DNA of 40,411 bases from Rhodococcus sp. IITR03 (GTDB lineage: Bacteria; Actinomycetota; Actinomycetes; Mycobacteriales; Mycobacteriaceae). The stretch spans positions 1,961,675 through 2,002,085 of the forward strand of contig LATQ01000001.1 of NCBI GenBank assembly GCA_001017865.1. Reading direction: 5' to 3'. The notes under the pieces were generated by a model, which ran no database searches, was not told the DNA's origin, and worked only from the letters and a program-made list of their open reading frames with translations. Positions 19,198-29,383 of the stretch are shown here, piece by piece. The position numbers were made by a program, and so were the translations under genes. Within the stretch, counting starts at the first letter, position 1. Each line of letters starts with the position of its first letter.

Positions 19198-19415
19198 CTA
19201 GGGCACCGCGGCTTTCGGCTTTTCGACCAGGTCGAGCAGACGTTGGCGGGCGAGGCGTTCGCCCAGCTCCGGCAGAGCCGGCGCCGGAATTCCTCGCAGG
19301 TCCTCCAGACAGCTCGCAACCACTGCCTCGATCCGATACCGCGGGAGGTGGCCCTCGAACTCGGCGGCAAGCGATCCGCGATCTGACTGTCGGGTGTGGC
19401 GCGCACAGTGCTCAT
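19198..19415 (-). CDS. Three-helix bundle dimerisation domain protein (72 aa)
   Basis: Assembled from MSTVRATPDSQIADRL and AAEFEGHLPRYRIEAVVASC across a break near 19368 (TTGCCGCC for TTGGCCGCC). The pattern, a helix pair with IEAVVASCLEDL and a C-terminal ERLARQRLLDLVE, matches small actinobacterial proteins annotated as three-helix bundle dimerisation domain proteins and resembles the gene at 21931. Function is unknown. Its ATG overlaps the stop of the M24 fragment upstream as ATGA. Confidence 0.6.
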
Positions 19416-19416
19416 C

Positions 19417-19570
19417 TCGAGTCCTGCGTTCTCTGGTCGCCGAAGTCGAGAACGACGGTGTCACCGCGTTCGATCGGCCGGTCACCGACCTCGTGGTACG
19501 GGGCAGCGCTGTCGGTCCGGACTCGACGACGGTGAATCGTCCTGCTCGTGCCCGAATCGGCGTGACAACG
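19417..19570 (-). pseudogene. Fragment of an M24 (Xaa-Pro aminopeptidase-like) gene
   Basis: Minus-strand frames join, across two small breaks (near 19530 and 19503), into about 50 residues: FGHEQDDFTVVESGPTA followed by YHEVGDRPIERGDTVVLDFGD. This matches the M24 segment that in intact enzymes reads like DFTIVGSGPNGADPHHE, then GDxVVLDFGG, where the first metal-binding Asp lies. Nothing upstream matches an M24 N-terminus, and the downstream SDTTRT and metal-ligand His/Glu segments are absent. It is therefore a remnant, not a working peptidase. Confidence 0.55.
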
Positions 19571-19932
19571 CTGCCGGCTCCGCTGTAATCACAATTCTGC
19601 GAGGCGTCGCGCAAGGGCTCGCCGCTCGATCGGTCCCCCAGCATCGATATCATCGACACGGTCACTTCCCACACCGGGCGCTCGTCGCCCTCTTTTGCCG
19701 AATTGTGCGCCTGCTCGGTCGGACACCGCAACATATTCCGGTAAATTCGATCGTCGATTCAGCAACGACGGGGCGCACAACGTATCAATTGTCGCAACGC
19801 GACGTATTCGGGTGCTTTTCTGTCCGAACGCGAGTCGTGGTTCGGAGTTGTCGAAGTGGTTCACATGCCGACGCGTCGCGGAACGGCTTTCCTTGTCACG
19901 CCGGCGCCGACGGGTGCAGTGCGGAAGCGGTG
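19571..19932. other. Intergenic stretch without a supported gene
   Basis: About 360 bp between the M24 fragment and the MFS stop. It is visibly richer in A/T than its neighbours (for example 19731-19830) and its open frames have no family-like features or G/C-rich third positions. It could be further decayed coding sequence or an old insertion junction. Confidence 0.4.
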
Positions 19933-21532
19933 TCAGAGCAGTCCGGGTGCGGCTCCCGGTGCCGCGGGCGGTGCGTCGGGTTCATGCATCATCCGGAAGG
20001 AGTTCAGCAGTCCGAGCAGTCCGGTGAGGATGGGCACGAGCAGCGCGGCCTGCAGCGCGACGGGCCGGGCGTCGGTGTTGATGCGGATGATCTCGTCGCG
20101 GATCTCGGGTGGCCGGCCGGCGAGCAGGTCCTGGAGTTGCGTATTGCTCATGACCTCGGCGTCCTCCTCGAGAACCTGCGCGATGTGTTGCTTCTCGTCG
20201 GGCGGCAGGACGGTACTCGACTGCGTCATGGCGGTGAACGTGAGGGACAAGGTGGCCAGCATGACGGCCCCGGCGAAGGCCAGCCCGAACGACAGCCCGA
20301 ACGACCCGGCCGCGGAATTGGTGCCCGCGGCCTCACTGACCCGCTCCTCCGATATCGGGGCGAGGGTGTAGTTGTTCAGTTGCGAGACCAGCAGTCCCAA
20401 CCGGCGCCGGCAACGACGAGTGGTGCCAGCAGCGCCCACCCGAAGTCCGCGCGGGGTACCAGCGGGAGCAGCACGGCGACGCCGACGGTGACGAGCAGGA
20501 ACCCCCACCGAATGATGACTGCGGGACGGCGATTGCCTGCCTTGTTCCCCGCGAGCAGAGCGACGGCGAACATGCTCAGCGACAGCGGTGCGAGTGAGAG
20601 ACCGGCCTGCATGGCGTTGTACTCGAGCACCATCTGCAGATAGATGGGCAGCGCGATCATCGTCCCGCCCAACGCGATCTGCTGAAGCATCTGCCCGGTG
20701 ACGCCGAGCCGGAACACCTTCGACCGGAACAGGCCCGGGTCCAGCAGGGCGGGCTCGCCGCGCCGTGTGCGGCGGATCAACCAGTAGGTGAGAGCGGTGA
20801 GCGCGGCAGCTCCTGTGAGCAGCAGTGCCGCGACCGCGTCGCCGCCCTCCTGCCACACCAGGATCCCGAGCACGATCCCACCCATGCCGACGACCGACAG
20901 CACGGCTCCGATCGGGTCCACGCCGCGCGGCCCGGTGTACGGCACGTCCCGGACGAGCCCGATGCCGGCCAGTACCACCGCGATGATCACCACTTCCAGG
21001 GCGAACCCGACCCGCCACGACAGATAGGTGGTGACGAAGCCGCCGAGTAATGGGCCGACTGCAGCGGCGATCGCAGCTGCCGCGCCGACGAGTGCGTAGA
21101 CCTTCTTCTGAGCGGCGCCGTGGAAGTTGCCGTGTACCAGTGACTGCATGGCAGGCAGCAGCAGTGATGCGCCGATCCCACCGACCACCGCCCACAGGAG
21201 GATCACCACGGTCAGTCCCTGGGCGAGGGTCATCGCCGCAGCGCCCGTCGCGTAGCCGAGCAGTCCCAGCACGTATGCGCATTTGCGACCGATCAGTCAC
21301 CGATCTTGCTACCGATCAGAATGAACGCCGCCGAGACCAGCGCTTCGAGCGCGATCGCGGACTGCACACCGCTGACGGTGGTGCCGAGGTCGCGCACCAC
21401 CGCCGAGATCGACACGTTCATCAGTGACGTGTCGACGACAAGGACGAACATCGCCATCGCGAGAAGCACGGCGAGCAACCGACGTCGGCCGGAGAGCTGA
21501 CCTTCTTCGGCGGAAGAGATCCCGTCGGCCAT
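19933..21532 (-). CDS. MFS drug-exporter-like protein, DHA2 (14-TM) type
   Basis: About 533 residues after repairs near 21290 (GACTGATC for GACCTGATC, which creates a stop) and near 20398 (GGTTGGG for GGTTTGGG or similar). The N-terminus has MFVLVVDTSLMNVSISAVVRDL, the DHA2 motif around TM1, then IGSKIGDLIGRK (motif A) and WRVGFALEVV. A cytoplasmic or periplasmic loop SSTVLPPDEKQHIAQVLEEDAEVMSNTQLQDLL lies before the last TM helix. Such proteins expel drugs or lipids with proton antiport. The substrate is unknown. Confidence 0.85.
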
Positions 21533-21664
21533 GGCAGATCACCACCTCACTGTCGTGGACCGGCGGCGATCCGGCCGGTCGACCAGTGCTGATCAGACAG
21601 TAGGCCCCCCGAGCGCCCCTCACATCCGGAAGTCGACAGCGCGGCAAACTTGAAAATGCAGCGC

Positions 21665-21927
21665 CTACAGCAGATCGGACGTACAACCCTTTACGATGCG
21701 CCGCGTCGCGTCGGCAACCACCTCGGTGAAGGAACCCTGTTCTCGAGAATGCGACGTTGTCTGATCGCGCCATTGCCCGAGCAGTGCTCCGAGCGCCGTT
21801 CCGCCGGCCGTGGGGCCGACGAGGCCGATGCCACCGGCGGGAAGAGTGCGGCCACCACTCCCGCGGACAGACCCCAGCCGAGACCGACCGCCGCGCCCTG
21901 ACGGGTGGGGTGCTCGTACTTGCTCAC
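21665..21927 (-). CDS. Small Gly-rich membrane protein
   Basis: About 87 residues. The GTG start is 3 bp after the preceding stop with GGAAGG upstream. A break near 21838 (CCGGTGG for a sequence one base longer) must be repaired; then GAAVGLGWGLSAGVVAALFPP continues into GGIGLVGPTAGGTALGALLGQW, a glycine-zipper-like hairpin resembling the central part of DUF1269 proteins. The tail ends in TEVVADATRRIVKGCTSDLL. Function is unknown. It forms a two-gene unit with 21931. Confidence 0.55.
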
Positions 21928-21930
21928 GTC

Positions 21931-22173
21931 CTACCTTCCGACCTCCGGAATCGTGGGCGGAAGAACGGAATCGAGAAGCGTAGGTTCGGAGAGTTCACGT
22001 TTCACCGCCTTCTCGACGAGGAGCGGAACGAAGTCTCGAACCCTGCTCGTGGCGAATCGGCGATAGACGCCGTACACCGCACGTGCGATGTCGTCGGGAG
22101 GAACGAGCGGATATCGAACGATCAGGCGTTCGGTCACCTGCTGGATCTGACGGAACTCGTCGTCACCGCTCAT
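21931..22173 (-). CDS. Three-helix bundle dimerisation domain protein (80 aa)
   Basis: Intact. MSGDDEFRQIQQVTERLIVR is followed by PPDDIARAVYGVYRRFATSRVRDFVPLLVEKAVKRELSE, the same layout as the protein at 19198: a helix with paired hydrophobics, a V-x-x-VYxxF helix and a C-terminal LVEKAVKREL helix. Function is unknown; the family is abundant in Rhodococcus and Mycobacterium stress loci. An upstream ribosome site is weak, so the start is the first ATG in frame before the conserved part. Confidence 0.65.
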   Translation of the reverse strand: MSGDDEFRQIQQVTERLIVRYPLVPPDDIARAVYGVYRRFATSRVRDFVPLLVEKAVKRELSEPTLLDSVLPPTIPEVGR

Positions 22174-22309
22174 CGGCCAATCGTGACGTCGGCCCCGAGA
22201 TCCGTCAAGGCTCGAAACGGCATCGGATGCACCGCTTCCGGGCACGATTCGACAACACCTGCGGCACGTGGTGACCGGTCCGCGTCCATCGCTCCGAACC
22301 GATCGTTCT

Positions 22310-22323
22310 CCCACGAACGTGGG
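22310..22323. promoter_or_regulatory. Inverted repeat upstream of PPK2
   Basis: CCCACGAACGTGGG: 6-bp perfect arms around AA, centred 46 bp before the GTG of the polyphosphate kinase gene, in a 189-bp divergent intergenic region. Possible repressor or activator site. Confidence 0.35.
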
Positions 22324-22362
22324 GTCGGAGGCGGACAATGGGTGGACGTCCGAGGGAGAACC

Positions 22363-23262
22363 GTGGGACACAAGACGGGGCACGAGAAGCACCGGAAGAG
22401 ATCGCCGGAGAAGTCGCTCACCGCGCGTTCCGATTCCGGCGCCCTTCGTCCCCCCGGTCCACCGCAGCAGGGCGCATCGCCGGTCCGCGAACCCATGAAG
22501 AACAAGGAGTACCGTCGCCTGCTCCGTCCGTTGCACGCCGAACTCGTCGCCGTGCAGGAATGGGTGAGATCGTCCGGAGTTCGTATCTGCATCCTGTTCG
22601 AGGGCCGCGACACCGCAGGTAAGGGGGGTGTCATCAAGGCGATCACGGAACGAGTGAGTCCCAGGGTCTTCCGCGTCGTGGCGCTGCCCGCACCCACGGA
22701 GCGTGAACGGTCTCAGATGTACATCCAGCGCTACGTACCCCACCTACCTGCCGGAGGCGAGGTCGTGATCTTCGATCGCAGTTGGTACAACCGCGCCGGC
22801 GTCGAACGAGTGATGAACTTCTGCACGGAGGAGGAGGCACAGCATTTCCTCCAGATGATCCCGACGGTCGAACGCGCGATCGTGGACTCCGGCATCATCC
22901 TTCTGAAGTACTGGCTGGAAGTGAGCCAGGAGCAACAGACGCTGCGCCTGCAGAGTCGCATCGACGATCCTCGGAAGACCTGGAAGCTGTCGAATCTGGA
23001 TCTGGAGTCGTACACACATTGGTACGACTACTCCCGGGCACGGGACGAGATGTTCCACTTCACCGATACCGGCTGGGCCCCTTGGTATGTCGTCGACAAC
23101 GACGACAAGAAACGTGGCCGGCTCAACGTCATCGCCCATCTGCTCGACCGGATCCCCTACGAGCCGCTCGAGCGCCCCGATCTGGTTCTGCCGCCGCGAC
23201 AGGACGCCGATGGGTACACGGCGCCGACCCAACCTCTTCACTGGATACCCACGCTCTACTGA
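22363..23262 (+). CDS. ppk2: Polyphosphate kinase 2
   Basis: 299 residues, intact. GTG 22363 is chosen for the GAGGGAGA 5-10 bp upstream. The first 45 residues are basic and disordered; the PPK2 core starts at MKNKEYRRLLRP. Motifs are Walker A GRDTAGKGG (81-89), Walker B FDRSWYNRAGVERVM and the lid region SRIDDPRKTWKLSNLD, ending in YVVDNDDKKRGRLNVIAHLL. PPK2 uses inorganic polyphosphate to phosphorylate nucleotides (class I: NDP to NTP) or the reverse. Polyphosphate turnover fits the stress-type neighbourhood. Class assignment is inferred from overall length and motif shape only. Confidence 0.92.
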   Translation: MGHKTGHEKHRKRSPEKSLTARSDSGALRPPGPPQQGASPVREPMKNKEYRRLLRPLHAELVAVQEWVRSSGVRICILFEGRDTAGKGGVIKAITERVSPRVFRVVALPAPTERERSQMYIQRYVPHLPAGGEVVIFDRSWYNRAGVERVMNFCTEEEAQHFLQMIPTVERAIVDSGIILLKYWLEVSQEQQTLRLQSRIDDPRKTWKLSNLDLESYTHWYDYSRARDEMFHFTDTGWAPWYVVDNDDKKRGRLNVIAHLLDRIPYEPLERPDLVLPPRQDADGYTAPTQPLHWIPTLY

Positions 23263-23292
23263 GGCTCTTCCGGTAGGGAAGGACGAACCGCG

Positions 23293-26072
23293 ATGGCCAC
23301 TACGAGATCCGGACCGGACCGAGCGAAGATCCTCGTCCCCGATCGAGAAGAACCGTCCTGGTATGCCACGGACGCCGCCGACGTGATCGCAGCGCTGTCC
23401 TCCGACGAACGATCCGGTCTCACGACGGCCGAGGCGGACGAACGTCGCCGACGTTTCGGACCCAATACGATCGTGTCCGAACCCGCACCGTCCACGTGGA
23501 CGATCGCACTGCGGCAGGTACGGGATCCGATGAACCTGATGTTGATCGCCGTGACGGCGGTGAGCATCGTGATCGGGGAGATCTCCACCGCTCTCGTCGT
23601 CGTCGTCCTGGTCGCACTCAATGTGGTACTGGGCACGCGGCAGGAAGTGAAGGCCCGTGCAAGCGTGGACGCCTCGCGAGAATGCAGACTCCACAGGCGC
23701 GAACGATCCGCGACGGAGTGTTGAGCGAGATCGGGGCCACCGACCTGGTGCCGGGCGACATCGTGCAACTCGAAGCCGGCGACCTCGTGCCCGCGGACGG
23801 ACGTGTGATCACGTCGGCGACACTCGAGACGCAGGAAGCAGCGCTCACGGGAGAAAGTGCGCCGGTTCCGAAGGACCCCGCGACCCTTCCTGTCGGTGAC
23901 GTCCCCCTGGGCGATCGCTCCGACATGCTGTTCCAGAACACATCCGTCACTCGTGGTACCGCCAGGATGGTGGTGACGGAGACGGGCATGGACACCGAAA
24001 TGGGCCGGATCGCATCGATGCTGTCGGCGGTTGCTCCGAGCAGGTCACCGTTGCAACGCGAACTCGACTCGCTGACCCGACTGCTCGGGGTCATCGCCTG
24101 GACCGCGGTTGCCGTCATCGTCGTCATCGGCGTGATCCGCGGGCAAGATCTGACCACGGTGCTGTTGCTGGGCATCGCCATGGGGGTGTCGGCGATCCCG
24201 ACCGGCCTGCCGACCTTCGTGCAGGCGATGCTCGCTTTCGGTGCCCGGCAACTCGCCGAAGCGAAGGCCGTCGTCAAGAACCTTTCCGATGTCGAGACCC
24301 TCGGTGCCACGAACGCGGTCAACTCGGACAAGACCGGTACGCTCACGATGAACCAGATGACCGTGCGCTCGTTGTATTTCCACACCCGGTGGTACACCGT
24401 GGACGGTGAGGGATACAGCAAGGCCGGGCGGATCACGCGTGCCGCCGGCGACGAGCTGCCCGACTTCACTCTTCTCGCATACGGATTGTGCCTCGACAGC
24501 GATGCCACGGTCTCCGACAGCGGAGTGGTCGTCGGAGATCCCACAGAGGCAGCTCTGGTCGTGCTCGCCGCCAAACTCGGCATCGACGCTCCGCTCACCC
24601 GCCGGTCGTATCCCCGCGTCGCCGAAGTGCCGTTCGACTCGGCGTACAAGTTCATGGCGACGTTCCACCACCTGCCGGTCGACGGTGCCACGCGATTCGT
24701 CGAGCTCGTCAAAGGCGCCCCGGACGTGGTTCTGGCACAGTGCGGCAGCGCCTTCCGTCCGGGACGACGAGCGGCGCCACTCGACGAGGCTCGTGACGAG
24801 ATCGTCGCGGCGAACCGAACCCTGTCCGAAAAGGGACTGCGGGTCCTGGCATTCGCGGCCCGTATCGTCGACGGGCAGGAGGAAGCGGTGCGGGCCGACC
24901 CGATGTCGTTCGTGGAGGATCTCACCTTCGTCGGGATGGTCGGCATCATCGATCCGCTTCGGCCCGAAGCGATCGAGGCGGTGCGCACCGCGCACGCGGC
25001 AGGTATCGATGTCCGCATGATCACCGGCGATCATGCGATCACAGCCTCCGCGATCGGTGCCGAACTCGGTCTCGGACCGGGCGTCGTCAGCGGACCCGAC
25101 CTTCGCGCGATGCCCGACGAGACTCTGGCGGCAGAACTTCCGAACCTGCACGTGTTCGGTCGGGTTACTCCCCAGGACAAACTCCGACTCGTCGATCTCA
25201 TGCAGAAGGGCGGCGCGGTCGTCGCGATGACCGGAGACGCCGTCAACGACGCCGCAGCTCTGAAGAAGGCCGACATCGGAGTTGCGATGGGGTCGGGCAG
25301 CGAAGTGACGAAGCAGGCCGGAAGAATCGTGCTGACCGACGACAACTTCGGGACGCTGGTCACTGCGATCCGTCTGGGACGCAACATCTACGAGAAGATC
25401 GTGTCGTACATCCGGTACCAGATGTCGAAGCTGTTGTCGCTCGTACTGCTCTTCCTCGTCGCGAGCATCTTCGACATCAACGACGGCGTCGCCCTGACCC
25501 CGTTGATGGTGCTGTTCCAGCACTTCTTCATCACGTTGTTCCCGGTGGCCGTCATCATGCTCGACCCGCCCTCGCCGGATCTGATGAGCAAACCGCCTCG
25601 CGACCCGAACACGCCGATCGCCAACAGGGCAGCCTTCGTACAGTGGTCGGTCTACGGAACCCTCCAGTTCGCCGTTGCACTCGCGGCGATGCTCCTCGCT
25701 CCCGGTGGGATGAGCACGACGGAGCCGACCGTGGCGATGACGACCGCGTTCGTCGTGTTGTCGTTCGGATCCGTTCTCGCAGGACTGTCCATGCGACGCG
25801 ATCCGGAATCCGGATTCTCCGCCCCGATCGTGGGTGCCCTCCGGATCCTGTCGATTCCGGTGGTGGTCACGGTGCTCGCCGTCGAGTTGGACTTCCTTCA
25901 GGACCTCCTCATGACGACGTCGCTGACAGGTGCTCAATGGCTGGTCTGCATCGGCTGGTCGGTGATCATTCCCGTCGTGGTGGAAGCGGAGAAGGCGATC
26001 CGGCGTCGCCGACGCACACCGGACCTGTCGATTCCCGCTCCGATGGCGGTTGCTCCTGTGCGTGCTCACTGA
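23293..26072 (+). CDS. P-type cation-transporting ATPase with altered ion-site motifs
   Basis: About 926 residues after one repair near 23680 (GCCTC for GCCCTC). Domains in order: cation ATPase N-domain (LTTAEADERRRRFGPN), actuator with TGES, phosphorylation loop SDKTGTLT (Asp about 346), nucleotide-binding domain with KGAPD, hinge MTGDAVNDAAALKKADIGVAMG, and C-terminal TM block. It resembles CtpF/SERCA-type P2 ATPases, but M4 reads AIPTGLP where calcium pumps have PEGLP, and M6 has HFFITLFPVAVIMLDPP in place of the N-x-x-TD ligand pattern. The transported ion is therefore open. It is 30 bp after ppk2 and 8 bp before the SulP gene. Confidence 0.9.
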
Positions 26073-26080
26073 GGCCGGTC

Positions 26081-27836
26081 ATGTCACGGATCGAGGGCCT
26101 GGGGACGCTTCCCGGAATTGTCACGGCTCGTGCCTACCGTCGTGAGTGGTTGAGACCGGACATCACCGCCGGCCTCGTGCTCACCGCGCTGCTCATCCGG
26201 CCGGGATGGGCTACGCCGAAGCTGCCGGATTGCCCGCCTATGCCGGGCTCTACGCGACCATCGTTCCGCTCCTGGCCTATGCGGTGGTCGGTCCGTCGAA
26301 GATCCTCGTCCTGGGGCCGGATTCATCGCTCGCACCACTCATCGCTGCGGCCGTTCTACCACTCGCCGTCGCGAACGATCCGGAGAGCGCGCTGGTCTTC
26401 GCCGGGGTCCTCGGCGTGCTCGTCGGCGTGATCCTGCTCGTCGGAGGTTTCCTCCGCCTCGGCTTCGTCACCGAACTGCTGTCCAAACCGATCCGGTTGG
26501 GTTACCTGAACGCCATCGCACTCGTCGTCATCGTCGGACAACTTCCGAAACTGCTCGGCTTCTCGGTCGACGCACCGGGTCTCCTGGGTGAGATCCGAGA
26601 AATCGCAGAGACCGTCACGAACGGTGGGATCGACCCCGTCGCAGCCGGTATCGGGGTCGCCTCCCTCGCGGTCATCGTGGGATTCCGCTTGTGGTTGCCG
26701 AGGATCCCGGGCGTCCTGGTCGCGGTCGTCGCAGCGATCATCGCCTCAGCTGCACTCGATCTCACCGACGACATCGGGATGGTAGGTGCACTGCCCGCGG
26801 GACTCCCGCTCCCGTCGTTCGGCGGGGTCGAGTGGTCGGACGTCGCCCGTCTCGTCGGACCTGCAGCCGGTATCGCGCTGATCGCTTTCGCCGACACCGG
26901 AGTGCTCTCCCGCACCTTCGCCGCGCGACGGGGTGAGAACGTGAACGGGAGCACGGAGATGAAAGCGGTGGGCGTCGCGAACATCGCCGGGGGACTGTTC
27001 GGAGGGTTCCCGATCTCCGCAAGCGGATCTCGGACGCCGGTCGCCGAGCAGAGCGGCGCGCGAACCCAATTCGCGTGTGTCGTGGGAGCGCTGGCAGTTC
27101 TCGTCTTCGTTCTCGTCGCTCCGGGGTTGACCACCTATCTACCCGATGCGACGCTCGGCGCCGTGGTGATCGTCGCCGCCACCGCCCTGGTCGATGTCCG
27201 GGGAATGGTCCGGATGTGGCAGATGAGCACGGTCGAGTTCGGGCTGGCCGTCGCGGCCTTCCTCGGGGTCGCTCTGGTGGGGGTGCTGCAGGGCATCGTC
27301 GTCGCGATCGGTCTGTCCTTCGTCTCGGTGGTCGCGCGCGCCTGGCAGCCGTACCGCACCGAGCTCGTGCGGACCGCCGATCGTCCGGGATTCCACGACG
27401 TCGAGCGTCATCCCGAAGGCAGTCGTATCCCGGGTCTGGTGATCGTCCGGTTCGACGCCCCGCTGTTCTTCGCCAACGGGGAGATCTTCGATCAGTACGT
27501 GCGGTCGGTGGTGGCCCGAACCGAAGCGCCTGTCGAATGGGTGGTCATCGCGGCCGAACCGATCACGGGACTCGACACGACCGCCGTCGACGAACTCGTC
27601 GACCTCGACGCTATCTGGAAGGAAACGGCATCCGCCTCGTGTTCGCCGAGATGAAAGGGCCGATCAAGGACCGGCTCATCAGATTCGGGGTGGGCGACAG
27701 ATTCGACCCGAGCCGGTTCCATCCGACCCTCGAGGACGCTGTCGACGCTTCATCGGCAGGACCGGTAGCGGCAACGATCAGGTCGTCGGTTGATCCTCGG
27801 TCGCCGGTCGGTCCTCCACGGTGCGGGCCGGCCTGA
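26081..27836 (+). CDS. SulP-family anion transporter with STAS domain
   Basis: About 585 residues after repairs near 26205 (ATCCGGCC for ATCCCGGCC) and 27618 (ATCTGG for ATCCTGG). SulP features are the N-terminal MGYAEAAGLPAYAGLYATIVPLLAY, GFPISASGSRTPVAEQSGA and roughly 12-14 TM helices. A STAS domain starts near residue 450 with FDAPLFFANGEIFDQYV and GLDTTAVDEL. Bacterial SulP proteins import sulfate, bicarbonate or dicarboxylates. Its 3' end overlaps the convergent gene at 27778 by 59 bp; the last 20 residues look unconserved, so the true stop may lie a little earlier. Confidence 0.88.
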
Positions 27837-29187
27837 TCACCAGCTCGAGGGCGAGCAGTACCAGAACAGCACCCAGCACGATGAACGCGACCACCAGACC
27901 TGTCGGGTAGCGCCAGAACATCACGAGCAGTGCGGCCACTCCGATGACGACCGCCCGGATCGCGACGCGGGCACGGAAGGCCGCTTCTTCGAACGCATTC
28001 GGCGGGCGGGGCCGACGTAGCCGCTGGACGGCATCGAGGCTGCGGCCGAACCCACGCCGAACGGTCCGGGCGGAGGACGAGCCACCGGTGAGGTAGGCAC
28101 CGAGAGCGATCACCAGTCCGAGCACCGCGACCGCCCGAAGGCTGGTCCGCAGCGGCATCAGCACGGCATCGATGATGGCTGCTGCCGCCTCCGGCGACAG
28201 GACGTCGGGCGGGACATCGTCGAGATACAACGACCGGACGATGATGAGCGCGACCGCCAGAACGAACATTCCTACGACCAGTGCGAGGCCGACCAAGGCG
28301 AGTGCGCGTAGGCGACGGCCCGGCGGCGCGACGGCGACTGCGCCGGCAGCAGCGGCGAGGGTGATCCAGGGCAGCACATCCGAAATGTTGTCGAGAGTGT
28401 TCACGGCTCGCTGCGCCCGGACCAGTTCCGGTGATCGGAACAGGACCAACTGCTTGTCGACACTCGGGATCTTCTCCGCGAACGTGAAACCGCGGTCGAG
28501 GAGACGGCCCTTCACGTTGTCGATCACCGTGCCGAGCGAAATGCTCACCGTGCCCGAATCGTCGACCGTCACCGACGACGGCCCGACGTCGCCGGTCACC
28601 ACCGCGACCAATGCGTCGTGGGCGGCGCGGTGGGCCTGGATCCACAGATCCTCGAACTGCTCGCTCTGCACCAGTGACAACACTGTCTCGTTGACGAAGT
28701 TCCGCGCCTGTCCGGTGATCACCGGTGCCAGTCCCTCGACGGCGCGGTCGACGCGCGGCGCGTTCTCCGTGGCCGGAACAGCGTCGGTGAGAGCGACCAG
28801 AGCGTCGGTCGTCAGACCTTCGACGTCGACGCGTGTGAAGATCTCGTCGGTGACGGAATTCGCGATCTGCGTCTGGATGGCGGGGTTCGAGCCCAGCGGG
28901 GCGACGGTTGTCACGTACCGGTCGGTGTCGAGGATCTCGCTGCGCACGAACCGTGCGGTGACCGAGAGGACGGCCAGGACCGCGACCAGCACGGCGAGCA
29001 GTGCAACGGCAGCCCAGCGCCAGCCGTGTCTCGCGGGCCGCGGCTCGGGAACGGGCTCCACCCCGACAGCGGCTCGTTCCCGAAGCGCAGCGACTTCTGC
29101 ACGCAACCGATCGAGTTCGGCGCGCTCGTCGTCGTCCAGTCGGTCGGGTCGGGGACCTTCACCGCCCGTGCCGATGTTTGTGGTCAT
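27778..29187 (-). CDS. Multi-pass membrane protein of unknown function
   Basis: 469 residues, intact. ATG 29187 is preferred (AAGGGGG about 10 bp upstream) over an in-frame ATG at 29220. An N-terminal charged coiled-coil-like helix (ERAELDRLRAEVAALRERA) precedes TM1 (WAAVALLAVLVAVLAVLSV). A large extracytoplasmic region of about 230 residues contains LDTDRYVTTVAPLGSNPAIQ and KIPSVDKQLVLFRSPEL. Five or so further TM helices follow, with a short RP-rich linker. Related actinobacterial proteins are annotated only as membrane proteins. It is transcribed against the SulP gene and divergently from the DUF6325 gene. Confidence 0.8.
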   Translation of the reverse strand: MTTNIGTGGEGPRPDRLDDDERAELDRLRAEVAALRERAAVGVEPVPEPRPARHGWRWAAVALLAVLVAVLAVLSVTARFVRSEILDTDRYVTTVAPLGSNPAIQTQIANSVTDEIFTRVDVEGLTTDALVALTDAVPATENAPRVDRAVEGLAPVITGQARNFVNETVLSLVQSEQFEDLWIQAHRAAHDALVAVVTGDVGPSSVTVDDSGTVSISLGTVIDNVKGRLLDRGFTFAEKIPSVDKQLVLFRSPELVRAQRAVNTLDNISDVLPWITLAAAAGAVAVAPPGRRLRALALVGLALVVGMFVLAVALIIVRSLYLDDVPPDVLSPEAAAAIIDAVLMPLRTSLRAVAVLGLVIALGAYLTGGSSSARTVRRGFGRSLDAVQRLRRPRPPNAFEEAAFRARVAIRAVVIGVAALLVMFWRYPTGLVVAFIVLGAVLVLLALELVIRPARTVEDRPATEDQPTT

Positions 29188-29383
29188 CCCTGCATCGCCC
29201 CCTTTCGGGGCCGGACCCATTATGCGCTGTTGCCGACAACTCCGGTTGGAATTTGGATCCTGTTCCCTTCAGAAGTCGACTTCGAGTGGTCATACTCGAC
29301 AGGAGGGGATCTGTTGTCGACGACACCGACGGAAGTCCACTCCCGGCTTCCGCCAACGATCTTTCATCGAAAAGAGGCTTCAG

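Noticed and set aside
24045..26069. A 674-codon minus-strand frame opposite the P-type ATPase
   Set aside because: Antisense shadow of a gene with complete ATPase motifs; no ribosome site or domain pattern.
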